NCBI RefSeq assembly: GCF_016820655.1
Contig: NZ_WSFT01000022.1
Span: 1-59,117, forward strand
Length of the DNA: 59,117 nucleotides
Source of the DNA: Anaeromonas frigoriresistens
GTDB lineage: Bacteria; Bacillota; Clostridia; Tissierellales; SIT17
Direction of reading: 5' to 3'
Shown: piece after piece, positions 16,393 through 26,099 of the stretch
Layout of the letters: every line of letters starts with the position of its first letter
How positions within the stretch are numbered: position 1 is the stretch's first letter
Position numbers and translations under genes: made by a program
The notes under the pieces: generated by a model
Database searches by the model: none
What the model was told of the DNA's origin: nothing
What the model saw: only the letters and a program-made list of their open reading frames with translations

Positions 16393-16962
16393 ATGAGATA
16401 CAGAATAGTAGTAGCCGACGATGATCCTATTACTAGGATGGATATCAGTGAGATTCTCAAAGAAGAGAACTACAATGTTGTAGGGGAAGCTTCTGATGGA
16501 TTTGATGCTGTGGAATTATGTAGAAAGTTTAAGCCAGATTTAGTGATCATGGATGTGAAGATGCCTATCTTAGATGGGATAAAGGCATCTAAAGTTATAA
16601 CTAATGAAGGTCTAGCTAAATGTATAGTGGTATTAACAGCATACAGCGGTATGGAGTTTATAGATCAAGCAAAAGAATCTGGAGTGATGGCATACATTGT
16701 AAAGCCTATAGGTAAGAAGAACCTTATACCTACTATAGAGGTTGCCATATCTAGGGGGGAAGAATTAGAAAAGATAAAGAATGATGCTAAAAATATAGAA
16801 AGCCAGTTAGAATATAGAAAGATAATTGAAAAGGCTAAAGGTATCCTCATGAAAAAAGAAAATATATCTGAAGAAGAGGCCTATAATATGATTAGAAAGC
16901 TTAGCATGGACAAACGTTATCCAATGAAGAACATTGCCTCTGCAATTATAATGAATAATTAA
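16393..16962 (+). CDS. eutV: ANTAR-domain response regulator EutV
   Basis: RNA-binding response regulator. The receiver domain has the acidic pocket DDDP (residues 9-12), phospho-acceptor in DLVIMDVKMP (about 48-57), and conserved VVLTAYS and YIVKPI. The C-terminal ANTAR domain (KIIEKAKGILMKKENISEEE region, about 139-185) binds the paired hexaloop hairpins seen at 15399 and 18405. AAGGAGG site. A weak promoter-like pair (TTGTCC 16330 - TAATAC 16352) precedes it, which would allow basal expression before induction. Confidence 0.95.
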   Translation: MRYRIVVADDDPITRMDISEILKEENYNVVGEASDGFDAVELCRKFKPDLVIMDVKMPILDGIKASKVITNEGLAKCIVVLTAYSGMEFIDQAKESGVMAYIVKPIGKKNLIPTIEVAISRGEELEKIKNDAKNIESQLEYRKIIEKAKGILMKKENISEEEAYNMIRKLSMDKRYPMKNIASAIIMNN

Positions 16963-16994
16963 TAAAATACATAATATATTTTGGAGAGATGAAT

Positions 16995-18404
16995 ATGCTT
17001 AGAAGTCTATGTAAAAAGTACACTGAGCTTAGTGAGTCAGATATAAAGAAGCTTGAGAAAATGTCAGAGATACTTCCTATAATAGCAGATTTGGTAAGGG
17101 CTGATGTGTTTATAGACTGTGTGACTAATGATCCTAATGCAGCCATAGTAGTAGCAGAAGCTAAGCCCACCACCTGTACATCAATGTATGAATATTCTGT
17201 GGTTGGGGAGTTGGCCTTTAGAAAGAATGAACCGGCAGCCCTTAGAACACTAGAAATAGGCATGGCCACAAGGGATTTAAAGGCTATAACCCAGGAGAAT
17301 AAAACAGTAAGACAGAATGTAGTCCCTATAAATAATGATGCTGGAAATGTTATTGGGGTTTTAATAATGGAACAGGATATAACGAAGGATGTGAAACAAG
17401 ATAAGAAGATGGAGTTTTTAGCAGAAACAGCAGAGCAGCTTACAGAGACCTTGCTTAACTTTACAGATAGTGAGTATACCGTAACTTATCATATAAATGA
17501 TGCCATAGTGATGTTTGATCAGCAAGGAATTGCTACATATAGTAATCCAAGGGCAATAGAACTCTATAAGGAGTTAGGATATAGGGATAATATAATAGGG
17601 ATGGATTTTGATAATCTAGTTTTAGATGGAAGTTCCTTTAGTAAACTCATAGATGAGTCTGATTTAAAAGTGTCAGAGATAACAGTAGGAAAACTAACAT
17701 TGCAAATAAAATATGCAGCAATGAAACAAGATAATAAAATTGTAGGGGTGACTATGTTAATAAAAGACATAACCGAAGTAAGAGAAAAAGAAAAGGAACT
17801 TATCTTAAAGTCTGTAGCAATAAGGGAAATCCATCATAGAGTAAAGAATAATTTGCAAACAATAGCAAGTCTTCTAAGTCTTCAATCTAGAAGAATAAAT
17901 AATGAATTAGTAAATAAATCTTTTAATGAAAGTATAAATAGAATTCTTAGTATAGCTGTAACCCATGAGATTTTAGCACAAAATGGCGTGGATGATGTGG
18001 ATCTAAAGACTATAATAACAAAAATAAAGAAAAATACAATAAATTACGGATTACCCGGCATGAAAGATATAAAGATAAGTATAGAGGGAGATAGTTTGAC
18101 TATAGACTCAGATAAAGCTACCTCTATAGCATTAGTGGTAAATGAGCTATTACATAATTCTCTAGAACATGCCTTTGATGAAAAAGGTGAAGGATTTATA
18201 GATGTTTGGATTCAAAAGGGTAGTGTGTATTCTAGTATATCCATAATTGATAATGGAAAAGGATTTGATGTGAAAGATACAAAGACTAGTAGTTTAGGAC
18301 TTAATATAGTTAGAAGTATTGTAAAGGATAAGCTACATGGTCACTTAAATATAGATTCAACAGAAAGTGGAACTAAGATAATATTTGATTTTAAAAATGA
18401 ATAA
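16995..18404 (+). CDS. eutW: Ethanolamine sensor histidine kinase EutW
   Basis: Soluble kinase that phosphorylates EutV when ethanolamine is present. N-terminal HK_sensor domain (about residues 1-145) with TTCTSMYEYSVVGELAF, then a PAS domain (about 155-270), then the HisKA_2 H-box REIHHRVKNNLQTIASLLSL with the phospho-His, and HATPase motifs NELLHNSLEHAF, DNGKGF and SLGLNIVRS. No membrane segment, as usual for EutW. ATG 16995 leaves 6 nt from GGAGAG; ATG 16989 would touch it. Confidence 0.93.
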   Translation: MLRSLCKKYTELSESDIKKLEKMSEILPIIADLVRADVFIDCVTNDPNAAIVVAEAKPTTCTSMYEYSVVGELAFRKNEPAALRTLEIGMATRDLKAITQENKTVRQNVVPINNDAGNVIGVLIMEQDITKDVKQDKKMEFLAETAEQLTETLLNFTDSEYTVTYHINDAIVMFDQQGIATYSNPRAIELYKELGYRDNIIGMDFDNLVLDGSSFSKLIDESDLKVSEITVGKLTLQIKYAAMKQDNKIVGVTMLIKDITEVREKEKELILKSVAIREIHHRVKNNLQTIASLLSLQSRRINNELVNKSFNESINRILSIAVTHEILAQNGVDDVDLKTIITKIKKNTINYGLPGMKDIKISIEGDSLTIDSDKATSIALVVNELLHNSLEHAFDEKGEGFIDVWIQKGSVYSSISIIDNGKGFDVKDTKTSSLGLNIVRSIVKDKLHGHLNIDSTESGTKIIFDFKNE

Positions 18405-18484
18405 AAAAACACAATGACGTGTTTTTAGAAAAGGCGAAGGGGCCTAGGGAGTATGATTTCATACTCTCTAGGTCCCTTTTTATC
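18405..18484 (+). promoter_or_regulatory. ANTAR (EutV)-responsive attenuator before eutA
   Basis: P1 is AAAAACAC (18405-18412) and GTGTTTTT (18419-18426) around the hexaloop AATGAC (A1, G4). P2 is AGGC (18432-18435) and GCCT (18442-18445) around GAAGGG (G4). A 17-bp terminator follows: left arm 18439-18455, loop, right arm 18460-18476, then CTTTTTAT. The left arm of the terminator includes the P2 3' arm, so the two cannot form together. Same design as at 15399, with matching P1 loops AATGRM. Confidence 0.88.
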
Positions 18485-18505
18485 ATTTTATGGGGAGGGA
18501 TGATT

Positions 18506-19942
18506 TTGAAGGAAAAAATATTAAGTGTAGGGATAGACATTGGGACTTCAACTACGCAATTGGTATTTAGTAATTTAACTATAGAAAATACAGCCTCAGC
18601 CTTTTCCATACCTAAAATAAGAATAGTAGATAAAAAAGTGATATATAAAAGTGAAATCTATTTTACTCCACTAAGATCTGCCATAGAGATTGATGGAGAG
18701 TCAGTGAGAAAAATAATAGAAAAGGAATATAAAAGAGCAAGGATTCAACCAGAAGATGTAGATACTGGAGCTGTGATAATAACTGGGGAGACCGCTAGAA
18801 AAGAAAATGCTAGCATGGTTTTAAATAAGCTTAGTGGATTAGCAGGAGATTTTGTAGTTGCCACAGCTGGGCCAGATCTTGAGTCAATAATTGCAGGAAA
18901 AGGTGCAGGAGCAGATCTTTTATCTAAAACTAAGAGAAGTATAGTAGCAAATCTAGATATAGGTGGAGGAACTACAAATATATCGGTGTTTAAGGATGGA
19001 GAGATAATAGATACCACCTGTTTGGATATAGGGGGTAGACTGATAAAGATCAATCCAAAGACCATGAGATTAGAGTATATATCTGAAAAGATAAAGAAGC
19101 TAGCTGAGAAGATGAGAATTTCTCTAGAAGTAAATAAGGAAATAAGGATTAATGATATAAAAGCAATAACTAATAGAATGTCAGAAATATTAGAGGAAGT
19201 ATTGGGAGTTAAAGAGGCAACAGAGGATTTGAATCTTCTTTTGACTACAAAGGATCTTAAAAGAAATTACAACATAGAGTATATATCATTTTCAGGCGGG
19301 GTAGCAGATTGTACATATGAAGAAGACTCCTATAGCAATAATTTTCAATATGGAGATATAGGAATTATTCTTGGAAAGAGCATAAAGGATAGTATCCTCT
19401 TTGAGAAATTTAGCATATATAAACCCCCTGAAACTATAAGGGCCACAGTGGTAGGAGCAGGAAGTCATACTACAGATATAAGTGGAAGCACTATTACTTT
19501 TACAAAGGATATATTTCCTTTAAAGAATATCCCAATTCTAAAGCTTTCAGAGGAGGATGAGAAGCTCAATTATCAAAGTTTAAGCCAAAGAATTAAAGAA
19601 AAGGTGGAGTGGTTTAACTTAGATAATGGAAACCAGCAAGTGGCATTGTCATTAAAGGGGGTGAAAAATCTAAGTTTCAAAGAGCTTCAAGCTATGGCTG
19701 AAAGTATTATTGCTGGTATGAAGGAGATATTGAATTTGAATATTCCATTGATAGTTGTAGTAGAAAATGATATTGCAAAGGCTTTAGGTCAAACAATTCA
19801 TAGATATTTGGGATATAAAAAGGATGTAGTATGCATAGACAGTGTGAGGGTGGAGAATGGAGACTTTATAGACATAGGTAAACCTTTGGCCAATGGGAGG
19901 GTGGTACCTATAGTTATCAAGACATTAGCTTTTGGATATTAA
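18506..19942 (+). CDS. eutA: Ethanolamine ammonia-lyase reactivase EutA
   Basis: Hsp70/actin-fold ATPase that removes damaged cobalamin from EutBC so that fresh adenosylcobalamin can bind. VGIDIGTSTTQLVF (about residues 7-20) is the phosphate 1 motif, and NLDIGGGTTNISVF (about 150) is phosphate 2. The start is most likely TTG 18506 (MKEKILSVGID), 7 nt from GGGGAGGG; ATG 18500 abuts the site. Directly behind the second attenuator. About 479 aa, normal for the family. Confidence 0.92.
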   Translation: MKEKILSVGIDIGTSTTQLVFSNLTIENTASAFSIPKIRIVDKKVIYKSEIYFTPLRSAIEIDGESVRKIIEKEYKRARIQPEDVDTGAVIITGETARKENASMVLNKLSGLAGDFVVATAGPDLESIIAGKGAGADLLSKTKRSIVANLDIGGGTTNISVFKDGEIIDTTCLDIGGRLIKINPKTMRLEYISEKIKKLAEKMRISLEVNKEIRINDIKAITNRMSEILEEVLGVKEATEDLNLLLTTKDLKRNYNIEYISFSGGVADCTYEEDSYSNNFQYGDIGIILGKSIKDSILFEKFSIYKPPETIRATVVGAGSHTTDISGSTITFTKDIFPLKNIPILKLSEEDEKLNYQSLSQRIKEKVEWFNLDNGNQQVALSLKGVKNLSFKELQAMAESIIAGMKEILNLNIPLIVVVENDIAKALGQTIHRYLGYKKDVVCIDSVRVENGDFIDIGKPLANGRVVPIVIKTLAFGY

Positions 19943-19981
19943 TATTTCAATATTAATTATAAAAATAAGAGGTGAAAGTAT

Positions 19982-21346
19982 ATGAGATTAAAGACTAAAT
20001 TATTTGGCGAAGTATATCAGTTCAACTCAGTTAAAGAAGTGTTAGCTAAGGCTAACGAAGAAAAATCTGGAGATAAATTAGCAGGGATAGCTGCTAAATC
20101 TGTGACAGAGATGGTAGCAGCAAAGGAAGTACTTAGTAACCTTACCCTGAAAGACTTAAGGGAAAATCCAGTTATTCCATATGAAGAAGATGAAGTAACT
20201 AGAATAATCCAAGATGCAGTAAATGAAAAGATATATGGAGAGATTCAGAACTGGACAGTAGGAGAATTTAGGGAATGGATACTTGATCATAAAACTAAGG
20301 AAAGCGATATTAAAAGGATTAGTAGAGGCCTTACCAGTGAGATGATAGCAGCTGTTGCAAAATTAATGTCAAATCTTGACCTTATGTATGGGGCTAGCAA
20401 GATTAGAATAACTGCCCATTGTAATACTACCATAGGCCTACCGGGGACATTGTCAGCTAGAGTTCAACCAAATCACCCTACAGATGATATTGATGGAATA
20501 TTGATATCTGCTATGGAAGGATTATCCTATGGATGTGGAGATGCAGTTATAGGGCTAAATCCAGTAGATGACACAGTTAATAGTGTGACTAATGTATTAA
20601 ATGCTTTTGCAGATCTTAAAAATAAATGGAATATACCAACTCAAGCATGTGTATTGGCCCATGTGACTACTCAAATGAAAGCTATCAAAAATGGTGCTCC
20701 TTCAGACTGTATATTCCAAAGTATAGCAGGATCTCAAAAAGGAAATGAAGCCTTTGGCATAACCGCTGCAATGTTAGATGAGGCAAGGGAATTAGTCTTA
20801 AAAGAGGGAACAGCTACAGGACCTAATGTAATGTATTTTGAAACAGGCCAAGGATCTGAGTTATCTTCTGATGCCCATCATGGAGTAGACCAGGTGACAT
20901 TAGAGGCTAGATGTTATGGATTTGCAAAAAGATATAGTCCATTTTTAGTTAATACTGTTGTTGGTTTTATAGGACCAGAATTTTTATATGATAGTCAACA
21001 GGTTATAAGGGCAGGACTAGAAGATCATTTCATGGGTAAGTTGACCGGCATCCCAATGGGAGTTGATGCTTGTTATACAAACCATATGAAGGCTGATCAA
21101 AATGATGTAGAGAACTTAGCTGTATTACTTAGTACTGCAGGATGTAACTATTTCATGGGAATACCAGCAGGGGATGATGTAATGCTTAATTATCAATGTA
21201 CTGGATACCATGAGACTCCAGCATTAAGAGAGCTATTAAATCTAAGACCAATAAAAGAATTTGATGAATGGTTAGAAAAGATGGGAATAACACAGAATGG
21301 AAAATTAACAGATAGAGCAGGTGATGCATCTATATTTCTTAAATAG
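19982..21346 (+). CDS. eutB: Ethanolamine ammonia-lyase, large subunit
   Basis: Adenosylcobalamin-dependent enzyme that splits ethanolamine into acetaldehyde and ammonia inside the microcompartment. 454 aa, full length. The barrel motifs RITAHCNTTIGLPGTLSARV, PNHPTDDIDGI, SYGCGDAVIGLNPVDD, YFETGQGSELSSDAHHG and MGVDACYTNHM contain the known substrate-binding Arg, Asn, Gln, Glu and Asp positions. AGAGGTGA site. Works with EutC and is reactivated by EutA. Confidence 0.97.
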   Translation: MRLKTKLFGEVYQFNSVKEVLAKANEEKSGDKLAGIAAKSVTEMVAAKEVLSNLTLKDLRENPVIPYEEDEVTRIIQDAVNEKIYGEIQNWTVGEFREWILDHKTKESDIKRISRGLTSEMIAAVAKLMSNLDLMYGASKIRITAHCNTTIGLPGTLSARVQPNHPTDDIDGILISAMEGLSYGCGDAVIGLNPVDDTVNSVTNVLNAFADLKNKWNIPTQACVLAHVTTQMKAIKNGAPSDCIFQSIAGSQKGNEAFGITAAMLDEARELVLKEGTATGPNVMYFETGQGSELSSDAHHGVDQVTLEARCYGFAKRYSPFLVNTVVGFIGPEFLYDSQQVIRAGLEDHFMGKLTGIPMGVDACYTNHMKADQNDVENLAVLLSTAGCNYFMGIPAGDDVMLNYQCTGYHETPALRELLNLRPIKEFDEWLEKMGITQNGKLTDRAGDASIFLK

Positions 21347-21391
21347 GGGGAAAATCCTTCAATATTTCTAAAAAATGGAGAGGTGAAGTAA

Positions 21392-22279
21392 ATGGTATCT
21401 GAAAAAGAATTAAGAGAAATAGTAGAGCAGGTTATAGCAGAATTGGGAGGAAAATCTTCTAAAGATATGATTGAGCAGGTAGTACAGGAATGCACAGATA
21501 TAGACAATACAGATAATAGTGAATTACCGGATATAACCACTATAGATTTGAAAAAGCAACTATTGGTTCCAAATCCAGAAAATCCAGAAGAGTATTTGAG
21601 TATGAAGGCAAAAACCCCGGCAAGGGTTGGAGTATGGAGAGCTGGACCAAGATATAAGACTGAGACTCTACTTAGATTTAGGGCAGACCATGCAGTAGCT
21701 ATGGATGCTGTTTTTACAAATGTTTCAGAAGAGATATTAGAAGAGATGAATCTTTTCACAGTGAAGACTAAGTGTAGAGATAAAGATGAATATTTGACAA
21801 GACCAGACTTAGGAAGAAAATTTGATGATGAAGAGATTAAAAAAATAAAGGATAAATGCAAGTTAAATCCTCAAGTTCAGATAGTAGTGGCGGATGGGCT
21901 AAGCTCCACAGCTATTGAAGCTAATATAAAGGATATATTACCCGTAATAAATCAAGGACTAGAAGGATATGGAGTAAACACTGGTACACCATTCTTTATT
22001 AAATTTGGTAGAGTACCTTCAATGGATGTAGTATCAGAAGTTACAAAGGCAGATGTTACTTGTCTTTTGGTAGGAGAGAGACCTGGTCTTGCAACTGGAG
22101 AAAGCATGAGTGCATATATTGCATATAAATCAACAGTAGGAATGCCGGAGGCAAGAAGAACAGTGGTTTCTAATATACATCAGGGTGGAACAGCAGCTGT
22201 AGAGGCAGGGGCTCATATAGCCCACGTTATAAAAGAAATGTTAGATCAAAAGGCCAGCGGCCTAGATCTTGAGTTATAA
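21392..22279 (+). CDS. eutC: Ethanolamine ammonia-lyase, small subunit
   Basis: Small subunit that completes the cobalamin site. The core begins about residue 68 ([20 protein letters not shown]), with [28 protein letters not shown] and [19 protein letters not shown] as typical blocks. The first 20 residues ([20 protein letters not shown]) form an amphipathic helix of the encapsulation-peptide kind, linked by an acidic stretch. GAGAGGTGA site. Confidence 0.96.
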   Translation: MVSEKELREIVEQVIAELGGKSSKDMIEQVVQECTDIDNTDNSELPDITTIDLKKQLLVPNPENPEEYLSMKAKTPARVGVWRAGPRYKTETLLRFRADHAVAMDAVFTNVSEEILEEMNLFTVKTKCRDKDEYLTRPDLGRKFDDEEIKKIKDKCKLNPQVQIVVADGLSSTAIEANIKDILPVINQGLEGYGVNTGTPFFIKFGRVPSMDVVSEVTKADVTCLLVGERPGLATGESMSAYIAYKSTVGMPEARRTVVSNIHQGGTAAVEAGAHIAHVIKEMLDQKASGLDLEL

Positions 22280-22297
22280 AAATAGGAGGGATTTTTA

Positions 22298-22951
22298 ATG
22301 AGAAACGATCCAATTCGTGCCCAAGTATTAAGTGTTAAATTGATACCAAATGTTGACCGAGATTTGGCAGATGCATTAGAGCTAGGATCACACCATAGAA
22401 GTATAGGATTAATAACATCAGATATAGATGATGTTTCTTATACAGCATTAGATGAGGCTACAAAAAAAGCTGATGTGGAGGTAGTTTATGCTAAGTCCTT
22501 CTATGCCGGAGCTGCAAATGCTTCTACTAAATTAGCTGGTGAATTTATAGGTATATTAGCAGGACCAAATCCTGCAGAAGTAAGAAGTGGATTAGATGCA
22601 GCTATTGACTTTATTGAAAATAATGCATGTTTCTATAGTGCAAATGAAGATGACTCTATAGCATATTTTGCTCATTGTATATCAAGAACTGGAACATATT
22701 TATCTAAATCCTCAGGAATAGACGAAGGAGAAGCTATTGCATATTTGATAGCACCACCTATTGAGGCAATGTATGCATTAGATGCTGCATTAAAATCTGC
22801 AGATGTTAAGATGGTACAATTTTATGGCCCACCATCAGAAACAAACTTTGGTGGAGGATTATTGACAGGGAGTCAATCAGCATGTAAGGCAGCATGTGAT
22901 GCTTTTGCTGAAGCTGTAAAATTTGTTGCAGATAATCCAGATAAATATTAA
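22298..22951 (+). CDS. eutL: Microcompartment shell protein EutL (BMC-T)
   Basis: Tandem BMC-domain shell protein that forms pseudohexameric trimers with a gated pore. The start MRNDPIRAQVLSVKLIPNVD and GSHHRSIGLITSDIDDV match EutL, and the second domain holds DEGEAIAYLIAPPIEAMYAL and QFYGPPSETNFGGGLLTG. 217 aa, as expected. AGGAGG site, 18 nt after eutC. Confidence 0.95.
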   Translation: MRNDPIRAQVLSVKLIPNVDRDLADALELGSHHRSIGLITSDIDDVSYTALDEATKKADVEVVYAKSFYAGAANASTKLAGEFIGILAGPNPAEVRSGLDAAIDFIENNACFYSANEDDSIAYFAHCISRTGTYLSKSSGIDEGEAIAYLIAPPIEAMYALDAALKSADVKMVQFYGPPSETNFGGGLLTGSQSACKAACDAFAEAVKFVADNPDKY

Positions 22952-22973
22952 TTAAGAAGTCGTGGTGAAAATT

Positions 22974-23492
22974 ATGAAAAATCAAGCCCTAGGAATGATA
23001 GAAACATATGGATATGTTGGAGCAATAGAGGCTGCAGATGTATGTGTAAAGGCAGCCAATGTAGAATTAGTGGGCTGTGAGTTCGTAAGGGGTGGATTAG
23101 TAACCATCCATATACGGGGAGATGTGGCAGCAGTAAAAGCATCAATAGATGCAGCAGAGGCTGCAGTAGTAAAAGTAGGGAATTTAATATCTACCCATGT
23201 AATTCCTAGACCCAGTAATGATGTGGAAAAAATACTACCAAATCCTGATCCAGAGCCTAAAAAGGAAAAGCAAGAAGTAAAAGAAGAAGTAAAAAAGGAA
23301 GAAGGATCAGATTCATCATTTAAAACTACTGAGGAACTAAAGGATATTAAAACTGTTGATTTAAGAACATTAGCTAGAGAATTAGATGATAAATATGAAG
23401 CCTCTTTCCCCATAGATAGAAGTGAAATTAGATCTGCTAGAAAAAAAGAACTTATTGAAGCCATACTAAAATTTTATGAAAGGGTGAAATAG
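22974..23492 (+). CDS. EutK-like BMC shell protein with a Rho-N/SAP-like tail
   Basis: Residues 1-90 are a single BMC domain ([57 protein letters not shown]). A charged linker ([19 protein letters not shown]) follows, then about 55 residues, [15 protein letters not shown] ... [16 protein letters not shown], that look like a small helix-extended-loop-helix fold of the Rho-N/SAP type. This architecture matches EutK, whose tail is a proposed nucleic-acid-binding domain, but the tail here is only loosely similar. The start at ATG 22974 fits the family; two GTG codons at 22962/22965 are alternatives. Confidence 0.8.
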   Translation: MKNQALGMIETYGYVGAIEAADVCVKAANVELVGCEFVRGGLVTIHIRGDVAAVKASIDAAEAAVVKVGNLISTHVIPRPSNDVEKILPNPDPEPKKEKQEVKEEVKKEEGSDSSFKTTEELKDIKTVDLRTLARELDDKYEASFPIDRSEIRSARKKELIEAILKFYERVK

Positions 23493-24965
23493 GTGGTGAT
23501 TAAGGATAAAGATTTAAAATCAATACAAGAAGTAAGGATATTAGTTGAGAAGGCTAAAGAAGCTCAACATATCCTAAGTAAGAAGAGTCAAGAAGAAATA
23601 GATAAAATAGTCAAAGCTATGGCTGATGTTGCATATAAAGAATCTGATAGATTAGCTAAGATGGCAGCTTCAGAGACTGGATTTGGTGTATACGAAGATA
23701 AAATAATAAAAAATAAATTTGCTAGTAAAGCAGTATATGAATATATCAAAGATATGAAAACCATAGGAATAATAGATGAGGATAAAGAGAATAAAATATT
23801 AGAAATAGCAACCCCTGTGGGAGTAATAGCTGGGTTAATCCCCTCTACAAATCCTACATCAACAGCTATATATAAGGCATTGATAGCAGTTAAATCTGGG
23901 AACTCTATAGTGTTTAGTCCTCATCCCGCTGCCACTAATTGTATCAGTGAGGTTGTAAGGGTACTTCAACAAGAGGCAAAAATGGCTGGAGCTCCTGAAG
24001 GGATATTAAACTCCATGACTATTCCAACTATGGAAGGTACAGCTGCCCTTATGAGACATAAAGATATAGCATTGATATTAGCCACCGGGGGATCAGCTAT
24101 GGTGAAGGAAGCATATAGTTCAGGAACTCCAGCATTAGGAGTAGGCCCGGGAAATGTCCCCGCTTTCATTGAAAGAAGTGCAGATATACCTTTAGCAGTG
24201 AAGCGAATAGTAGAAAGTAAGACCTTTGATAATGGGACTATATGTGCATCGGAACAGGCAATAGTAACAGAAGATTGTATAAAGAAGCAAGTAAAGACAG
24301 AACTGGTTAAACAGAGAGTGTACTTCCTAACTGGAGATGAAGTAGATAAAGTAGGAAGGACTATACAGGATGAAAGTGGTAGATTTAATTCTTCTATTGC
24401 AGGGAGATCTGCAATAAAAATAGCAGAAATGGCAGGTATAAAGGTCCCTAGGGATACAAAGATATTGATTGCTGAGCAGAAAAATGTAGGAAAGAAATAT
24501 CCATTTTCTAGGGAAAAACTTTCACCTATCTTGGCTCTATACTCTGAAGAGGATTGGGAAAAGGCCTGTGAAAAGTGTATTGAACTATTGAATTATGGTG
24601 GCTTGGGTCATTCTCTAGTTATCCACTCAAGAAATGAGGATATAATAAGAGAATTTGCATTAAAAAAACCAGTGTCAAGAATCTTAGTAAATACACCATC
24701 ATCCCAAGGAGCCATAGGTGCAAGTACTAACCTAGCCCCATCATTAACATTAGGCTGCGGTGCTGTAGGAGGTAGTGCAACATCAGATAATGTAAGTCCA
24801 CTTAATCTTATAAATATTAGGAGAATGGCTTATGGGGTGAAGGAAGTAGAAGATATAGGTAATGAGTATAAAGATCAATCTATTAAAAGTAAATCATCGT
24901 TTAATGATATGGACATTGAAAGAATAACAAAAATTGTTATGACTGAGCTTAAAAAATATAATTAG
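23493..24965 (+). CDS. eutE: CoA-acylating acetaldehyde dehydrogenase
   Basis: Oxidises acetaldehyde to acetyl-CoA with NAD and CoA in the compartment lumen. Catalytic Cys in FDNGTICASEQ (about residue 251); the GVIAGLIPSTNPTSTAIYK and ATGGSAMVKEAYSSGTPALG blocks are typical of the EutE/PduP type. The last 20 residues (DMDIERITKIVMTELKKYN) form an amphipathic helix that resembles an encapsulation peptide, here at the C-terminus rather than the N-terminus. The GTG start touches the stop of the previous gene. Confidence 0.95.
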   Translation: MVIKDKDLKSIQEVRILVEKAKEAQHILSKKSQEEIDKIVKAMADVAYKESDRLAKMAASETGFGVYEDKIIKNKFASKAVYEYIKDMKTIGIIDEDKENKILEIATPVGVIAGLIPSTNPTSTAIYKALIAVKSGNSIVFSPHPAATNCISEVVRVLQQEAKMAGAPEGILNSMTIPTMEGTAALMRHKDIALILATGGSAMVKEAYSSGTPALGVGPGNVPAFIERSADIPLAVKRIVESKTFDNGTICASEQAIVTEDCIKKQVKTELVKQRVYFLTGDEVDKVGRTIQDESGRFNSSIAGRSAIKIAEMAGIKVPRDTKILIAEQKNVGKKYPFSREKLSPILALYSEEDWEKACEKCIELLNYGGLGHSLVIHSRNEDIIREFALKKPVSRILVNTPSSQGAIGASTNLAPSLTLGCGAVGGSATSDNVSPLNLINIRRMAYGVKEVEDIGNEYKDQSIKSKSSFNDMDIERITKIVMTELKKYN

Positions 24966-24994
24966 ATTTATTAAATTAAAGGAGGAATATGAAA

Positions 24995-25279
24995 ATGGCT
25001 AATGCAAATGCGTTGGGAATGATAGAAACAAAAGGATTGGTAGGATCTATTGAGGCAGCAGATGCTATGGTAAAGGCTGCAAATGTAACCCTTATTGGTA
25101 AAGTTCATGTAGGTGGAGGCCTTGTAAGTGTAATGGTTAGAGGAGATGTAGGGGCTGTTAAGGCAGCAACTGATGCTGGTGCAGCTGCAGCAGGAAGAAT
25201 TGGAGAGTTAGTATCTGTACATGTAATACCAAGACCTCATAATGAAGTAGAATTGATATTGCCTAAATTTGAAGAATAG
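24995..25279 (+). CDS. eutM: Microcompartment hexameric shell protein EutM (copy 1)
   Basis: Canonical BMC-H protein: [49 protein letters not shown] and [15 protein letters not shown]. 94 aa. ATG 24995 stands 9 nt from GGAGG; ATG 24989 would be too near. Highly similar to copy 2 at 30507. Followed by a stable hairpin. Confidence 0.96.
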   Translation: MANANALGMIETKGLVGSIEAADAMVKAANVTLIGKVHVGGGLVSVMVRGDVGAVKAATDAGAAAAGRIGELVSVHVIPRPHNEVELILPKFEE

Positions 25280-25293
25280 TCATTATAGGTGAT

Positions 25294-25317
25294 TGCCTGG
25301 TCTTAAGAGGCCAGGCA
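25294..25317 (+). promoter_or_regulatory. Intercistronic hairpin after eutM
   Basis: TGCCTGG (25294-25300) pairs with CCAGGCA (25311-25317). No T tract follows, so it is more likely an mRNA-stabilising or processing hairpin behind the abundant shell protein gene than a terminator. Confidence 0.5.
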
Positions 25318-25344
25318 TAGACCTAAAAAAGGGTGTGATAATTA

Positions 25345-26088
25345 ATGAAAGTTTTGACTGAATCTGAGCTTAGAATGATACTAAAAAAGGAAAATACAGA
25401 TAAGATTGTTGTCAATTCCAATGTCATAGTTACTCCTTCAGCTAGGGAATATTTAAATGAAAAGAATATTGAACTTATATTTGAAGATAAGGTTAAGGAT
25501 ATCAAGGTTAAGTCAGATCCTAAAAATGAAGAAAAAAGAGAAGAAAATATATTCAAACCTAAATATATATCCAAGGATACTGGAGGATACTTTGAAAATA
25601 AACCAGAGAATATGACTCAATTGTATGGAAATGAATTAGTTTTTAAAGATCATTGTAATATAGTCTTTAGAGGTAAAATTGATAGTCTTGAATCAAAAAT
25701 TTTAGAGGTTCAAGTAATTGCAGATAAAAACAAATCTAAAAAGCTTGTAAAGGAGCTTCAAGAGGTACTTCAATATGTTAGAAATATACTTAGATCAGAA
25801 GTGGTAAATGAGAAGATAGAAAATATAACCCTCTTTGGTCTAAGGGAAGAAGAAATTAGAGAAATGTCCCATAATCCAAAGAAACATATTGGAGTAGATC
25901 ATATATTACCGGAATACAAAATGGGAGAAGAAGTAATAGGGTTGAACTATATTAGAAGTAATGTAAGAGAAGCAGAGATAAGTTCAATTCATTTAGGAAG
26001 GCCGGATATAATAAAGGCCCTTAATAGATTGAGTAGTGCAGTATATGTAATGATGTGTAGATATTTGGCTGGATACTATAATCAGTAG
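25345..26088 (+). CDS. eutT: Ethanolamine utilisation cobalamin adenosyltransferase EutT
   Basis: Makes adenosylcobalamin for EutBC from ATP and cob(I)alamin. The N-terminal MKVLTESELRMIL... and TPSAREYLNEKNIELIFE segment is typical, and the adenosyltransferase helices carry PKKHIGVDHILPEY, LNYIRSNVREAEI and LNRLSSAVYVMMCRYLAG. The Cys-Cys-x2-Cys metal motif of the enterobacterial EutT is not present; only HC (in KDHCNIVF) remains. 247 aa. Confidence 0.9.
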   Translation: MKVLTESELRMILKKENTDKIVVNSNVIVTPSAREYLNEKNIELIFEDKVKDIKVKSDPKNEEKREENIFKPKYISKDTGGYFENKPENMTQLYGNELVFKDHCNIVFRGKIDSLESKILEVQVIADKNKSKKLVKELQEVLQYVRNILRSEVVNEKIENITLFGLREEEIREMSHNPKKHIGVDHILPEYKMGEEVIGLNYIRSNVREAEISSIHLGRPDIIKALNRLSSAVYVMMCRYLAGYYNQ

Positions 26089-26099
26089 GAGGTGAGCCT

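Noticed and set aside
21193..21861. Minus-strand 222-codon frame over the eutB/eutC junction
   Set aside because: Ser-rich shadow of eutC and the end of eutB; no start context and no family resemblance.
22982..23464. Minus-strand 160-codon frame inside the EutK-like gene
   Set aside because: Antisense shadow of a BMC gene; composition is typical of reversed Lys/Glu-rich coding.
25294..25317. Terminator after eutM
   Set aside because: A stable hairpin but no T tract, and the downstream eut genes have no promoter of their own; treated as an mRNA stabiliser.
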